From positions 1 to 18,101 of the forward strand of contig CBFICR010000057.1 in the NCBI GenBank assembly GCA_965661105.1: 18,101 nt of DNA, given 5' to 3'. A model generated the notes under the pieces. That model worked only from the letters and a program-made list of their open reading frames with translations. It had not been told where the DNA came from and made no database searches. The stretch's first letter is position 1, and each line of letters opens with the position of its first letter. A program made the position numbers and the translations under genes. Below are positions 8,378 through 16,003 of this stretch, in pieces. The stretch is from Eutrophocola sp965661105. Its GTDB lineage: Bacteria; Pseudomonadota; Gammaproteobacteria; Pseudomonadales; Pseudohongiellaceae.

Positions 8378-9322
8378 TTAAATAAATCCTCCCATATCAC
8401 GGGAATGAGCCCACATACCTCGGTAGGCTTCCAAAATAAATTCTTCAGGATCACCCCAGGTCTCGTCATAGCCTTCGGTAACCTTGGCTTCCAGCATGTT
8501 TTGACCGCTATATCCCTGGCGTGCCAGAGTTTTCATTTTTTCATAGAGATCAGTCAACATGGCGTGTTGTGCCAGCAGGTCGGCTCTGGTTTTTGTACTC
8601 CCCTGGTCGGGAATAATCACAGTGTTGTCATTTACCAGTTCGAGCATGGCTTCATTGGCACTGATAAGTCCGCCAATCCAGCCGCCTGTAGCGATATCCG
8701 GTGTTGGATAACTACCGTCGCTGAGCAAGCCGCCTGCAACCAGAATATTGCTGTCAGGGAAATACAGTGCAATATCGCCATCGGTATGGGCCTGCTGATA
8801 GTGGTGATATTGGACGATTTCACCACCAAGATCCTTGGTGCCGGAAAAGTAGAAAGTTTCATCTGGCAGGGCTTCCGCCGGTCGAGGCTTATGAGTCCAG
8901 TTACGCCATTCAACATCAAAATCAGCACCCAGCCACAGACGGGTATTCTCGTGGGCAATAATATTTACACCATGGGAGTGAAAGGTCTCATTTCCTCCGG
9001 TGTGGTCAGCATGCCAATGGGTATTAAACAGGTTTGTGATTGGTCTTGAGCCAGTTAACTCATTGATCAATGAAATCACGCTGTGGGCGTATTCAGAGCT
9101 ACCGCTGTCAATAACGGTTACCCCTTCGTCGCCGAGATACAAGACAATATTGCCACCAGCCCCGCTGATCCTGATCAGACGATCAGTGATTTTTTCGCTT
9201 GTCAGTGAGTCCCCCGCAGCAAGACTTGCCAGCGGATACCCAATGAGGGGAAGAGCGCCTGAAATTGTCAGGGCCTGCAGAAAACGACGGCGGTATTTCA
9301 TGTTAATTTTCATGGGAGCCAT
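8378..9322 (-). CDS. Tat-exported metallo-beta-lactamase-fold protein with altered metal site
   Basis: This 314-residue protein carries a twin-arginine-like signal (Y10-R-R-R-F-L-Q16 and a hydrophobic run to about residue 37). The metallo-beta-lactamase fold shows the first metal motif H102-W-H104-A-D106-H107 and the next histidine in AHTDGD (H179). The later ligands look lost: the usual Asp/Cys position reads VAGG (195-198), and the usual PGHG motif reads P-D239-Q240-G241. It therefore has at most part of a binuclear zinc site. Family members hydrolyse esters, lactams, thioesters or sulfate esters; the substrate here is unknown. It is the first gene of the four-gene operon. Three methionines (1, 4, 8) could start the protein and none has a good ribosome site, so the exact start is unsure. 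Confidence 0.88.
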   Translation of the reverse strand: MAPMKINMKYRRRFLQALTISGALPLIGYPLASLAAGDSLTSEKITDRLIRISGAGGNIVLYLGDEGVTVIDSGSSEYAHSVISLINELTGSRPITNLFNTHWHADHTGGNETFHSHGVNIIAHENTRLWLGADFDVEWRNWTHKPRPAEALPDETFYFSGTKDLGGEIVQYHHYQQAHTDGDIALYFPDSNILVAGGLLSDGSYPTPDIATGGWIGGLISANEAMLELVNDNTVIIPDQGSTKTRADLLAQHAMLTDLYEKMKTLARQGYSGQNMLEAKVTEGYDETWGDPEEFILEAYRGMWAHSRDMGGFI

Positions 9323-9431
9323 TTTAGCATTTTTTCGTATTTCGAATTAAAAACCAGATCAAGTTCCACATTTTATGCACAAGAGCTGAATCAGTCATTA
9401 GCGCCTTGGGTATTACAGCTATATCTAAAGA

Positions 9432-9455
9432 ATTGAGGATTCAATAGGCTGTCAA
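9432..9455 (-). promoter_or_regulatory. Possible promoter/operator upstream of the four-gene operon
   Basis: On the minus strand a perfect -35-like TTGACA occurs at 9455-9450, about 130 bases before the metallo-beta-lactamase-fold gene. Just downstream lies a small inverted repeat, ATTGA-4-TCAAT (9445-9432), where a repressor could sit. No good -10 box stands at 16-18 bases; the nearest AT-rich candidates are TTCTTT at 17 bases and TTTAGA at 20. The rest of the 199-base gap (9323-9521) shows no gene or terminator. Confidence 0.3.
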
Positions 9456-9521
9456 ACCGGAAATTATGTGCGGCAATAGACTGCTCTATTATGTTATACG
9501 TCGGGAACAGGAAGGGGGATT

Positions 9522-11843
9522 TCAATCAGTCAATTGATCCGGTTCGATATCTTCGTGCTGACCGGGGGTCATGGTCTGAACTTTTTTCTGAATGCCGGCT
9601 GTAATCTGGGGGTTTGTTACTACTTCATAAAACTTCTCATCAATAGTATGTGCTTGAATCGTTTCATCTTTCCATAGGCCCACACGCCCCTCACGGATGA
9701 CAAGATTACGTTTTTTACTTTCTGTATCCAGGTATTCACCATAATAAAACACGGTTGTTTTCCCTTCGACCTTGCCTGACAAACGTGTCATTTCGATTTC
9801 GTTTTGAAGTTTCCTAAAGCCTACATTGTCCAGCAAAATGCCATTCACATTGTAACGAATCTGTTTTTGCCCTTTTTCGCCGCGGGAGTGGTCATCTCTT
9901 GCAATCTCAAGCACTTCGACATTAAAAGGATGCTTCTGGATAACATCACGTAGTTTCCAGGTACACGAAGACATGCGATCAGCATCGCCAATGGCAGAAG
10001 AAATCATAATGGGATGGTCATCATCATAAAGGTAGCGAGGCGCGTAGTCAGCGTAACAAATGCCTATACCCAGCTCCAGCGGGGGCAGGCCCATATCTCT
10101 GGAATATTTGTTGTTGGCGCTAACAACAGAAAGCATGGCCTTGGCCATGCCACAGGCGTGTGCTACGCAGTGCCAGTTCTGAGGGTTATTTTCGTATTCC
10201 AGAAAACTCAGAATAACGGCATCGCCTTCAATAAATACTTTGTTGGCGCCGTAAAGTTCTAATACCTTGTTTATTGGGCTGAAAAAACGCAAGCTGAAGT
10301 AGGAGGCCGGGTTAAGATCCTTTTTCTCAAGTTCATCGGTGACTGTGGTTGAGCCGCGCACGTCCGCCTTGAGGATAGAATGATGAACAATACGTTTATC
10401 ATCATCGATGACTTCTCTGGCCATTGGCAATTGATATAGCGTGCCTGCCTGGCTTGATAAACGAAGATTCTCTTCCTCTGTCTGGATACTTATTCGGTTA
10501 AAAACACGGTGGGCAAATCGGTAATATTTCAGATGCAGGCGATATTGCGCAAAGACGGATAAAAATCTGATCAGTACATCAGATGAATTGTTGCTAACTT
10601 CATCCTGGACGTCTTTGGCTGCCTGCTTCATGGACTTTACTTCGGCAGATGTAAAATTGTACTCCCTGTTCAGACGTTTCTCGAAATCCTTGAAAAGTAG
10701 CTCGCCTGAAAGATAACGACAGAGTGTTAATGGATCTATGATCTGAGCCAGATGGCGGCTCCACATTTTATGCGTATAGTGTGAGGCTGTTAGCTGAACT
10801 AACAGCTTTTCTTTCTCCAGAAACTTTTTTAGCTGCTTGAGAAGTTTGTTAAGTCGTTTAATGTTTCCTCTGGTTTTCCAGCCAGCTTTGAAACCATTTT
10901 CTTTTTTGACAGTCCTGAGAAGTTCATCAAGTCCTTTTTTGCTAAACAGATATTCAAAATTTTCAGGGTAATCCAGGCAGGAAAAACTTTCAGAAATAAT
11001 ATTTTTCATATCTTTTGAAGGGCCGAGCAGGTGCTTTGCTGCAGCAAGTCCCCCCAGTTCATCATATATTTCAAGCTGAACAGAGTTTTCCTTTTCTTCA
11101 TACAAAGGGGGAAAGTTCAGTTCAGGTAGAGCTTCACGAAACATTGATTCAACTGCAGAATTTATTTCTGGAAAGTCGGATTCATCTCTACTTTTGTTCC
11201 AAAGCAGATAACGTTCAATCAGAAAGTTTCCGGAATCCAGATTGGCACTAAGAAGCATTGGGTTGAAAAGTATCTCAAGAAAAATGCTGTCTTTGCCTCC
11301 CAGGTATTGTCTTCTTAAAGATTGCAGGTTTTTACTTTCCACTTGCTTCAACAGTACATAGAAATGCCTGTAGATGGAGTACAGAATCATGGTGTAGTGT
11401 TTTTGAAGCCAGAAGAGGTGATCCTGAATGCTCAGCGCTTTGCCAGAACCGCTGGTACGTAATTCTGAAAGCTTGTCACGATGTGCCTTGATATGTTTAT
11501 CAAGAGCATTTTTGGTGCTTTCGAGAATGAAGCGGTAGATGGCAAATTGCAGGAAACTTATCTGCTCAGGATTTAAGTCGGTTTTTACCCGGCTTATCAG
11601 GACTGTCATCATGTCGATATAACAGTTCCGGAATTCTTCAACTTGCTTGTCATTTTTGAGACGCTGGGGTTTTTCAGATGTTTCCAGGAATAGGTAGTCT
11701 GCAAGAAGCTTTTTGAATTCAGCGCAAAACTTTGGACTGATTTTTACATCGATATGATAGTTATCGATACCTCGAGGCAGATTTGAAATATTGAGCAACA
11801 CCTGATCAGGTATGGTCAATCCATCAAGATAGTCTTCAAACAT
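9522..11843 (-). CDS. Large protein with C-terminal class III nucleotidyl-cyclase-like domain
   Basis: This 773-residue protein has no signal peptide or membrane segment, so it is probably cytoplasmic. Residues 1 to about 480 are mostly helical and charged, with a lysine-rich coiled stretch near 330-350; I do not recognise a family there. From about 487 to 690 it looks like a class III adenylate/guanylate cyclase domain. It has KADVRGST with first metal Asp D494, FIEGDAVILSF with second metal Asp D541, and LELGIGICYAD followed by AIGDADRMSSC (617-627), equivalent to the usual iGdaVNlAaRL. At that last motif the transition-state Asn and Arg positions read Arg623 and Cys627, and the purine-selecting Lys before GD is not evident. 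It may make a cyclic nucleotide with a variant site, or only bind one. The gene is divergent from the beta-propeller gene and 199 bases upstream of the operon on the same strand. The ribosome site is weak. Confidence 0.8.
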   Translation of the reverse strand: MFEDYLDGLTIPDQVLLNISNLPRGIDNYHIDVKISPKFCAEFKKLLADYLFLETSEKPQRLKNDKQVEEFRNCYIDMMTVLISRVKTDLNPEQISFLQFAIYRFILESTKNALDKHIKAHRDKLSELRTSGSGKALSIQDHLFWLQKHYTMILYSIYRHFYVLLKQVESKNLQSLRRQYLGGKDSIFLEILFNPMLLSANLDSGNFLIERYLLWNKSRDESDFPEINSAVESMFREALPELNFPPLYEEKENSVQLEIYDELGGLAAAKHLLGPSKDMKNIISESFSCLDYPENFEYLFSKKGLDELLRTVKKENGFKAGWKTRGNIKRLNKLLKQLKKFLEKEKLLVQLTASHYTHKMWSRHLAQIIDPLTLCRYLSGELLFKDFEKRLNREYNFTSAEVKSMKQAAKDVQDEVSNNSSDVLIRFLSVFAQYRLHLKYYRFAHRVFNRISIQTEEENLRLSSQAGTLYQLPMAREVIDDDKRIVHHSILKADVRGSTTVTDELEKKDLNPASYFSLRFFSPINKVLELYGANKVFIEGDAVILSFLEYENNPQNWHCVAHACGMAKAMLSVVSANNKYSRDMGLPPLELGIGICYADYAPRYLYDDDHPIMISSAIGDADRMSSCTWKLRDVIQKHPFNVEVLEIARDDHSRGEKGQKQIRYNVNGILLDNVGFRKLQNEIEMTRLSGKVEGKTTVFYYGEYLDTESKKRNLVIREGRVGLWKDETIQAHTIDEKFYEVVTNPQITAGIQKKVQTMTPGQHEDIEPDQLTD

Positions 11844-11930
11844 CCATTCTATTTCCGAATCAAAACCAGTTAGAAGAATTCCCTAGCCGGAAGCGTTCAC
11901 TGCTAACCAGTATTTAATCTTCAATTGTTT

Positions 11931-11950
11931 TGGCATTTGAAAAAATGCCA
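11931..11950. repeat. Inverted repeat in the cyclase/propeller divergent region
   Basis: TGGCATT (11931-11937) and AATGCCA (11944-11950) form a perfect 7-bp inverted repeat around TGAAAA. Neither strand has a clean T-run after it, so an operator or a leader hairpin is more likely than a terminator. It lies between the two divergent genes, 87 bases from the start of the cyclase-like gene. The rest of this 235-base gap shows no gene. Confidence 0.4.
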
Positions 11951-12016
11951 TAAATCTAATTTTTACTATCGTGTTGGTCAGTAAACACAGTAACGTTGCC
12001 TGATTGTACAAAGACA

Positions 12017-12045
12017 TGGTCTGTGGGATAAAGCGCTACTATACT
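12017..12045 (+). promoter_or_regulatory. Possible promoter of the beta-propeller gene
   Basis: A -10-like TATACT (12040-12045) lies about 33 bases before the ATG. At 17 bases upstream the -35 position reads TGGTCT, which is poor. An alternative pairing is TTGTAC (12004-12009) with GATAAA (12027-12032) at 17 bases. Both are by-eye matches only. Confidence 0.28.
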
Positions 12046-12078
12046 TTTATTCCGTGGAAAATAAAAAGGCAAACAATC

Positions 12079-12978
12079 ATGAATATAGACGCATTGGCTT
12101 TAAAAAGGGTTCTGGCATTAATATGCATGGCTTTTATCTATCAAACTGGCTTTGGACAGCCTCAAGCGCTATATAATCTTGACTCTGATTGGGCGCTGAA
12201 ATCCGGTGAAAGCTGGGATGGATCTACCTCATGGGTTGCCGCTGATGGCAAGGGTAATGTTTTAATCATGGTTCGTAGTGCGCCATATTTCAGACTTTAT
12301 ACAAGAGAGGGGGAATTTATCAGATCCTGGGGGGATTCTCCGCTTATGAATAATGCCCACAGTGTCAGCTTTGATGCACAAGGCAATGTCTGGGCAACGG
12401 ATGCCGCCAGGCATGTTGTTTACAAGTACAGCATAGAGGGTGATTTACTGATGACCCTGGGCAGGGCAGATGAGGCTGGCGATAATACAGATCAAACCCT
12501 GTTTAATCAGGCTAACCACGTATTTGTTTCAAATACAGGCGATATTTACGTATCCGATGGATATGTGAACTCAAGAGTGATTCAGTTTACCGCCAAGGGT
12601 GATTTTGTTCGCATTATAGGAGGAGAGCAGGGGGCTGGTGATGGCCAGCTCGATCTGCCCCATGGCGTAGCCCTTGATTCTCACGGCAGGATATTGGTCA
12701 ATGATAGCGGTAACCAGCGGGTGGCAGTTTTCGCATCAGATGGTGGTTTTATAGAAAGCTGGTCTGTTCCTTCCCGTGGTGGAATAGTTGTGATGGCTGA
12801 TGATACTGTGTACGTGAGTGATGTTAATGCGGGGGCTGTAAATATTCTTAAAGATGGACAATTACTGGATACGATCAAGATGGACATGCGTCCCCATGGG
12901 CTGGGCGTAGATGTGGATGGCACCGTTTATGTGACTGATGCCAGGGCAAGGATAGTCATGAAGATTTCAAAAAACTGA
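12079..12978 (+). CDS. Secreted NHL-repeat six-bladed beta-propeller protein
   Basis: This 299-residue protein has a Sec signal peptide (MNIDALALKR then a hydrophobic core, likely cut after TGFG at about residue 26). About six NHL-type repeats of the pattern G-x-[IV]-[YW]-V-[ST]-D...V...G-x-[FL]-x-x-[ST]-[IWL]-G follow, with ADGKGNVLIM, AQGNVWATD, NTGDIYVSD, SHGRILVND, ADDTVYVSD and VDGTVYVTD marking successive blades. This suggests a closed six-bladed propeller. Such proteins include peptide-amidating lyases, lactonases and binding scaffolds; I see nothing that fixes the activity. I chose the ATG at 12079 because AAAAAGG lies 9 bases before it and the signal peptide begins there. A longer reading from a TTG at 12004 would add 25 charged residues before the signal. 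It is divergent from the cyclase-like gene and convergent with the PQQ-propeller gene 50 bases away. Confidence 0.88.
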   Translation: MNIDALALKRVLALICMAFIYQTGFGQPQALYNLDSDWALKSGESWDGSTSWVAADGKGNVLIMVRSAPYFRLYTREGEFIRSWGDSPLMNNAHSVSFDAQGNVWATDAARHVVYKYSIEGDLLMTLGRADEAGDNTDQTLFNQANHVFVSNTGDIYVSDGYVNSRVIQFTAKGDFVRIIGGEQGAGDGQLDLPHGVALDSHGRILVNDSGNQRVAVFASDGGFIESWSVPSRGGIVVMADDTVYVSDVNAGAVNILKDGQLLDTIKMDMRPHGLGVDVDGTVYVTDARARIVMKISKN

Positions 12979-13024
12979 TTATTGAAACTTCTCAGCAGAG
13001 CATCGCAATATTTGTGACCTATTG

Positions 13025-13042
13025 TGAACTATTCAGAGTTCA
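13025..13042. repeat. Small inverted repeat across the stop codon of the PQQ-propeller gene
   Basis: TGAACT (13025-13030) and AGTTCA (13037-13042) pair around ATTCAG and include the TAG stop of the minus-strand gene. It lies at the junction of two convergent genes. Neither side has a T-run, so terminator function is doubtful, and no better terminator is visible in the 50-base gap. Confidence 0.3.
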
Positions 13043-14579
13043 GGTCAAGAATCTGGTTCACCATCTGCCTGGCAGTCTCTGTGGTCAGATTGGGATGCGA
13101 TGTCATTGGAACATCACCCCAGTTACCCTCACCACCGTCAATGATGCTGTCAATTAAAAGTCTGATGTTGTCCTCAGTAGTGCCATCAGTAGCGCTATAT
13201 TTTCTCGCTATAGCCTCGAATGAAGGGCCCACCAGGTTTTCAGCTATACGATGACATACCATACAGTCACTACTGGTAAATAATTCAGGCTGCAAGAGCC
13301 CTTGCTGACTCATCGTCTCATGCTGTAGTTCAAGATCATTTTGCATTGTCTGGTCTGGCTCGATTTTCAACAACACCCCATCCTTGTGATCGGTGAGGAG
13401 GTAAAGTAATCCGTCAGGGCCCTGCTCAACATAGCGAATGCGCTGGCCAAGCTCCTCCAGCATGGATTCTCTTCTTACTTCACCGTTATCGTTAAAGACG
13501 ACTCTTTCCAGATGTCCGGTACCGGGAATTCTGCCGACCATCATGGAAGTCACAAACAAATTATTTTTCCACCCTGGAAATTTGTCACCGGTATAAAAAG
13601 TCATACCAGCAACGGTAATTGCCGGGACCCAGAAGACTTCTGGAAGCTCGGTGTCTTCTACCCAGGGTCTGTCATTGAAGCGGGTACCATCATAATCTCG
13701 TCCAAAGGTAGCCAGTGGCCAGCCGTAATTTGCACCAGGCTTCAAAATATTTACTTCGTCGCCGCCCTGGGGACCATTTTCCAGTTCCCAGATTTCCCCG
13801 GTCTCAGGATGTACCGCAAAGTCCATGACAGAGCGATTACCCCAGGTGAAAATTTCAGGCAAGGCGCCTTCTATAGTAAAAAAAGGATTGTTGGCCGGTG
13901 TGCTGCCATCATCGTTTATGCGCAGGGTTTTTCCAATATGGGTATCGAGGCTTTGTGGTGTCTGTCGCTCAATACGGTGAGAGACGCCAAAAAGAAATGT
14001 TCCATCCGGCAGGAATTTTCCGCGTGAGGAGGCTCCACCAGGATGTGCTGCCCATGCATCCGCCTCAAATACTTCTTCTAAATCTACTATTTGCTGACCA
14101 TTCCAGCGTCCCCGTGCAACAGCAGTAGTAAACCACAAACCATCAGATCCATCGGGATTATCTCCCTCCTTGATCCAGACGAAATATAGCAAACCATTAT
14201 CAGCAAAGCGGGGGTGCAGGTTAATGTCGAACAGTTGCAGTAAGGGAAAATGTTCCTTGAAACTTGCTGCCGGTGCTGCCTGCAATTCTCCATTGCGTAT
14301 TAAACGCACATTACCGCTAGTTCGTTCTGTGACGAGAATATCACCCAATGGGCTGGCATCAGTCTGTGTGCCTGGGATAAACACCATGCCATAGGGGGTG
14401 TCCATACCCCGAGTCACAACAGAGACGCGGATATTTTCCTGCTCAAAAGTATCAAAATTCCAGGGACCGCTACCTATGGGTGGTGGCGCGAATTGAGCCT
14501 GAAGAATGGCTGGGTACACTAAAAAAACCAGCATGGCACAAAAGCGAATAGAGTGTTGGATGACTTCCGTATGTTTCAA
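13029..14579 (-). CDS. PQQ-type glucose/sorbosone dehydrogenase-like propeller fused to cytochrome c
   Basis: This 516-residue protein has a Sec signal (to about residue 29). A soluble-quinoprotein (GSDH/YliI-like) propeller covers about 50-400, with typical blocks FLPDGTFLFG, DTHIGKTLRINDDGS, GDEVNILKPGANYGWP and QGPDGLLYLLTD. A C-terminal cytochrome c (about 425-516) has CMVCH at 439-443, GPSFEAIARKY, and a WGDVPM block with likely distal Met492. The family oxidises sugars or alcohols in the periplasm with PQQ; the fused haem would take the electrons. Several cofactor-site positions differ from the family pattern: ENGP for EHGP, GNRS for GHRN, and the His before the GGR-type motif displaced. 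Activity or cofactor use may therefore be altered. The start codon is TTG, supported by a perfect AAGGAGG 8 bases upstream; the next Met (16) falls inside the signal peptide. It is the last gene of its group, 86 bases after the B3-like gene. Confidence 0.88.
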   Translation of the reverse strand: MKHTEVIQHSIRFCAMLVFLVYPAILQAQFAPPPIGSGPWNFDTFEQENIRVSVVTRGMDTPYGMVFIPGTQTDASPLGDILVTERTSGNVRLIRNGELQAAPAASFKEHFPLLQLFDINLHPRFADNGLLYFVWIKEGDNPDGSDGLWFTTAVARGRWNGQQIVDLEEVFEADAWAAHPGGASSRGKFLPDGTFLFGVSHRIERQTPQSLDTHIGKTLRINDDGSTPANNPFFTIEGALPEIFTWGNRSVMDFAVHPETGEIWELENGPQGGDEVNILKPGANYGWPLATFGRDYDGTRFNDRPWVEDTELPEVFWVPAITVAGMTFYTGDKFPGWKNNLFVTSMMVGRIPGTGHLERVVFNDNGEVRRESMLEELGQRIRYVEQGPDGLLYLLTDHKDGVLLKIEPDQTMQNDLELQHETMSQQGLLQPELFTSSDCMVCHRIAENLVGPSFEAIARKYSATDGTTEDNIRLLIDSIIDGGEGNWGDVPMTSHPNLTTETARQMVNQILDLNSE

Positions 14580-14587
14580 ATCGTGCC

Positions 14588-14594
14588 CCTCCTT
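14588..14594 (-). promoter_or_regulatory. Strong ribosome-binding site that sets a TTG start
   Basis: AAGGAGG on the minus strand lies 8 bases before the TTG at 14579-14577. It is the best Shine-Dalgarno match noted in the window and supports initiation at a rare start codon, perhaps balancing its weakness. Confidence 0.75.
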
Positions 14595-14665
14595 TTTATT
14601 TTTGATTATTGAAGGTTGCCGGTACTGGATAAGTGTGAAAAAGCCTGCCTGGCCTGGCGGTACAA

Positions 14666-15535
14666 TTAGTCTGTTTGTCCGTGGTTAGCTTCAGTGACCT
14701 GACGCACCAGTGTATCCACAAAAATTTGTTCAAATTCTTCAACGTGAGCTTTGTAGCCTTCAGGATCATAAAATGGATTCGGCTCACTAGGTTGCCAGTT
14801 CTCCAGTTTTTCATATTTTTCATTGAGGCCGTAAAATACACCATGAGAACTGACCCACACTTCGGCAGGTATTTCTTTGGCTTTTTTATAGGTTTGCTGG
14901 ATATCGCTGGCAATCGCTGGATACTCTTCATTGCCTACATAGCGCAGAAACTGTCCATTAAGACTGCATTCGATAAAGCCATTATAGGTACGGCCATTTT
15001 CTTCAAGGGAGAGACTCCACGCCAGACATCCTTTGGTATGCCCCGCCTGAACATGGGCAGTGAGTGTAGTACCTCCCAACGAAATAGTGTCACCTTCATC
15101 AACGATGATATCAATAGGCTGCTCCTTGCCTCCGGGAGTGTCGAAACTCTGGTGGTAGGGTAGTTCAAGGCGACCAACAACGACTTCAGCATTGGTAATT
15201 TCCTTAACCAGTGCGTCGCCTTCGATATGATCCGGGTGAGCATGTCCACTGATAAGAATTTTGATATCAGCAAAGTCAAAGCCCAGCTGCTCTACAGCTG
15301 CTTTAATGACAGGAACGGAGCTTTCGTAATTGCTGCTATGAAGGATATGTCCCTCTGGTGTCGTGATTAGAAACGAGCCTAATTGTGCGGTGCCAACATA
15401 ATAGAGATTGTCCATAACCTTATGTGGAGGGAATGGATCATTCCAGCCGGGAGGTTGTGCCACAAGTGTGGAGCAGGCGGTCATACCAATTAAAGTGCAT
15501 AATTTGACAGACTGTTTGCCTGGTAATAATTTCAT
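14666..15535 (-). CDS. Exported subclass-B3-like metallo-beta-lactamase-fold hydrolase
   Basis: This 289-residue protein has an N-terminal export signal. The cut may be after LVAQ near residue 27, or it may be a lipoprotein at C21 in the weak lipobox MTAC. The fold resembles subclass B3 beta-lactamases (NDPFPPHKVMDNLYYVGT opening). All expected zinc ligands are present: H98-A-H100-P-D102-H103, H166 in AGHTKG, and H231 in SSHG. The strand that usually reads LIDTGFE reads LHSSNYE (65-71), lacking its buried Asp and Gly; related environmental B3-like proteins vary here too. Beta-lactam hydrolysis is possible but unproven, and the setting among oxidoreductase-like genes argues equally for another ester, lactone or amide substrate. 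It lies 50 bases after the DUF6152 gene and 86 bases before the PQQ-propeller gene. The ribosome site is weak. Confidence 0.87.
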   Translation of the reverse strand: MKLLPGKQSVKLCTLIGMTACSTLVAQPPGWNDPFPPHKVMDNLYYVGTAQLGSFLITTPEGHILHSSNYESSVPVIKAAVEQLGFDFADIKILISGHAHPDHIEGDALVKEITNAEVVVGRLELPYHQSFDTPGGKEQPIDIIVDEGDTISLGGTTLTAHVQAGHTKGCLAWSLSLEENGRTYNGFIECSLNGQFLRYVGNEEYPAIASDIQQTYKKAKEIPAEVWVSSHGVFYGLNEKYEKLENWQPSEPNPFYDPEGYKAHVEEFEQIFVDTLVRQVTEANHGQTD

Positions 15536-15585
15536 ACGGGCGTTCTCGCGAGCAGGCCGGGTTTATAATCTAAAAATCTTGAAGG

Positions 15586-15969
15586 CTAGTCGCGGCGGCT
15601 TCCACCCAGTTCCAGAGTGCGGCCATCAGGGAATTCGATACCTCTGGAATTCATGCGCAGTGAGCCATCTTTAGCCTGAAAGCCGGTGACCCGGATGCGG
15701 GTGCCCGGGGGGAGTGAATCCCGGTTCCAGCCAAGACGCATTAGTACATTCGGAGATCCGCCTTCCACCTGCCAGTTTTCAACAACACCTTCTTCATTTT
15801 CCACGGCAAAGCTCAGCCATGAATGGGGGTTAACCCAGTGCATTTCGACAACTTCACCTTCCAGTGATACTTCCTTGTTGGGGTCGAACTCTGCATAAAA
15901 AGAATGGTGGGCCAGGGCCGGGATTGCAGCGATGCCAAGTATGCAGGCAAGCAAAAGTTTCAGTTTCAT
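15586..15969 (-). CDS. DUF6152 family exported small protein
   Basis: This 127-residue protein has a clear Sec signal, cut after PALA at about residue 20, so the mature protein starts HHSFYAEFD. This HHSF start, the WVNPHSWLSF block, ENWQVEGGSPNVLMRLGW and the GTRIRVTGFQAKDGS segment are typical of DUF6152. The mature part is all-beta, about 107 residues, with an OB-like pattern. The function is unknown. The exposed N-terminal His-His could bind copper or another metal, by analogy with other proteins whose mature end carries His; this is inference. A good ribosome site (AGAGGA, 7 bases before the ATG) is present. The gene is 123 bases after the lipoprotein gene, a gap with a palindrome and possibly its own promoter, and 50 bases before the B3-like gene. 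Confidence 0.92.
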   Translation of the reverse strand: MKLKLLLACILGIAAIPALAHHSFYAEFDPNKEVSLEGEVVEMHWVNPHSWLSFAVENEEGVVENWQVEGGSPNVLMRLGWNRDSLPPGTRIRVTGFQAKDGSLRMNSRGIEFPDGRTLELGGSRRD

Positions 15970-16003
15970 TTCATCGTCCTCTGTATATTTCTCACAAATA
16001 TTC

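Noticed and set aside
8159..9049. 296-codon open frame on the plus strand opposite the MBL-fold and DUF1592 genes
   Set aside because: It has no family resemblance, low-complexity antisense-like composition, no ribosome site, and spans two well-supported genes on the other strand.
12004..12078. Upstream TTG start for the NHL-propeller gene
   Set aside because: It would put 25 charged and aromatic residues before a normal Sec signal, and it overlaps the probable promoter.
13512..14027. 171-codon plus-strand frame opposite the PQQ-propeller gene
   Set aside because: It is antisense to a gene with strong family motifs and has no recognisable domain.
14675..15163. 162-codon plus-strand frame opposite the B3-like gene, with a hydrophobic look
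   Set aside because: The hydrophobic appearance comes from the complement of charged codons; the opposite strand has the full zinc-ligand set.
14666..15535. Calling the B3-like protein an antibiotic-resistance beta-lactamase
   Set aside because: The zinc ligands fit, but the fold covers many hydrolases, the LIDTG strand is changed, and the neighbours point to metabolism, so only the fold and subclass likeness are claimed.
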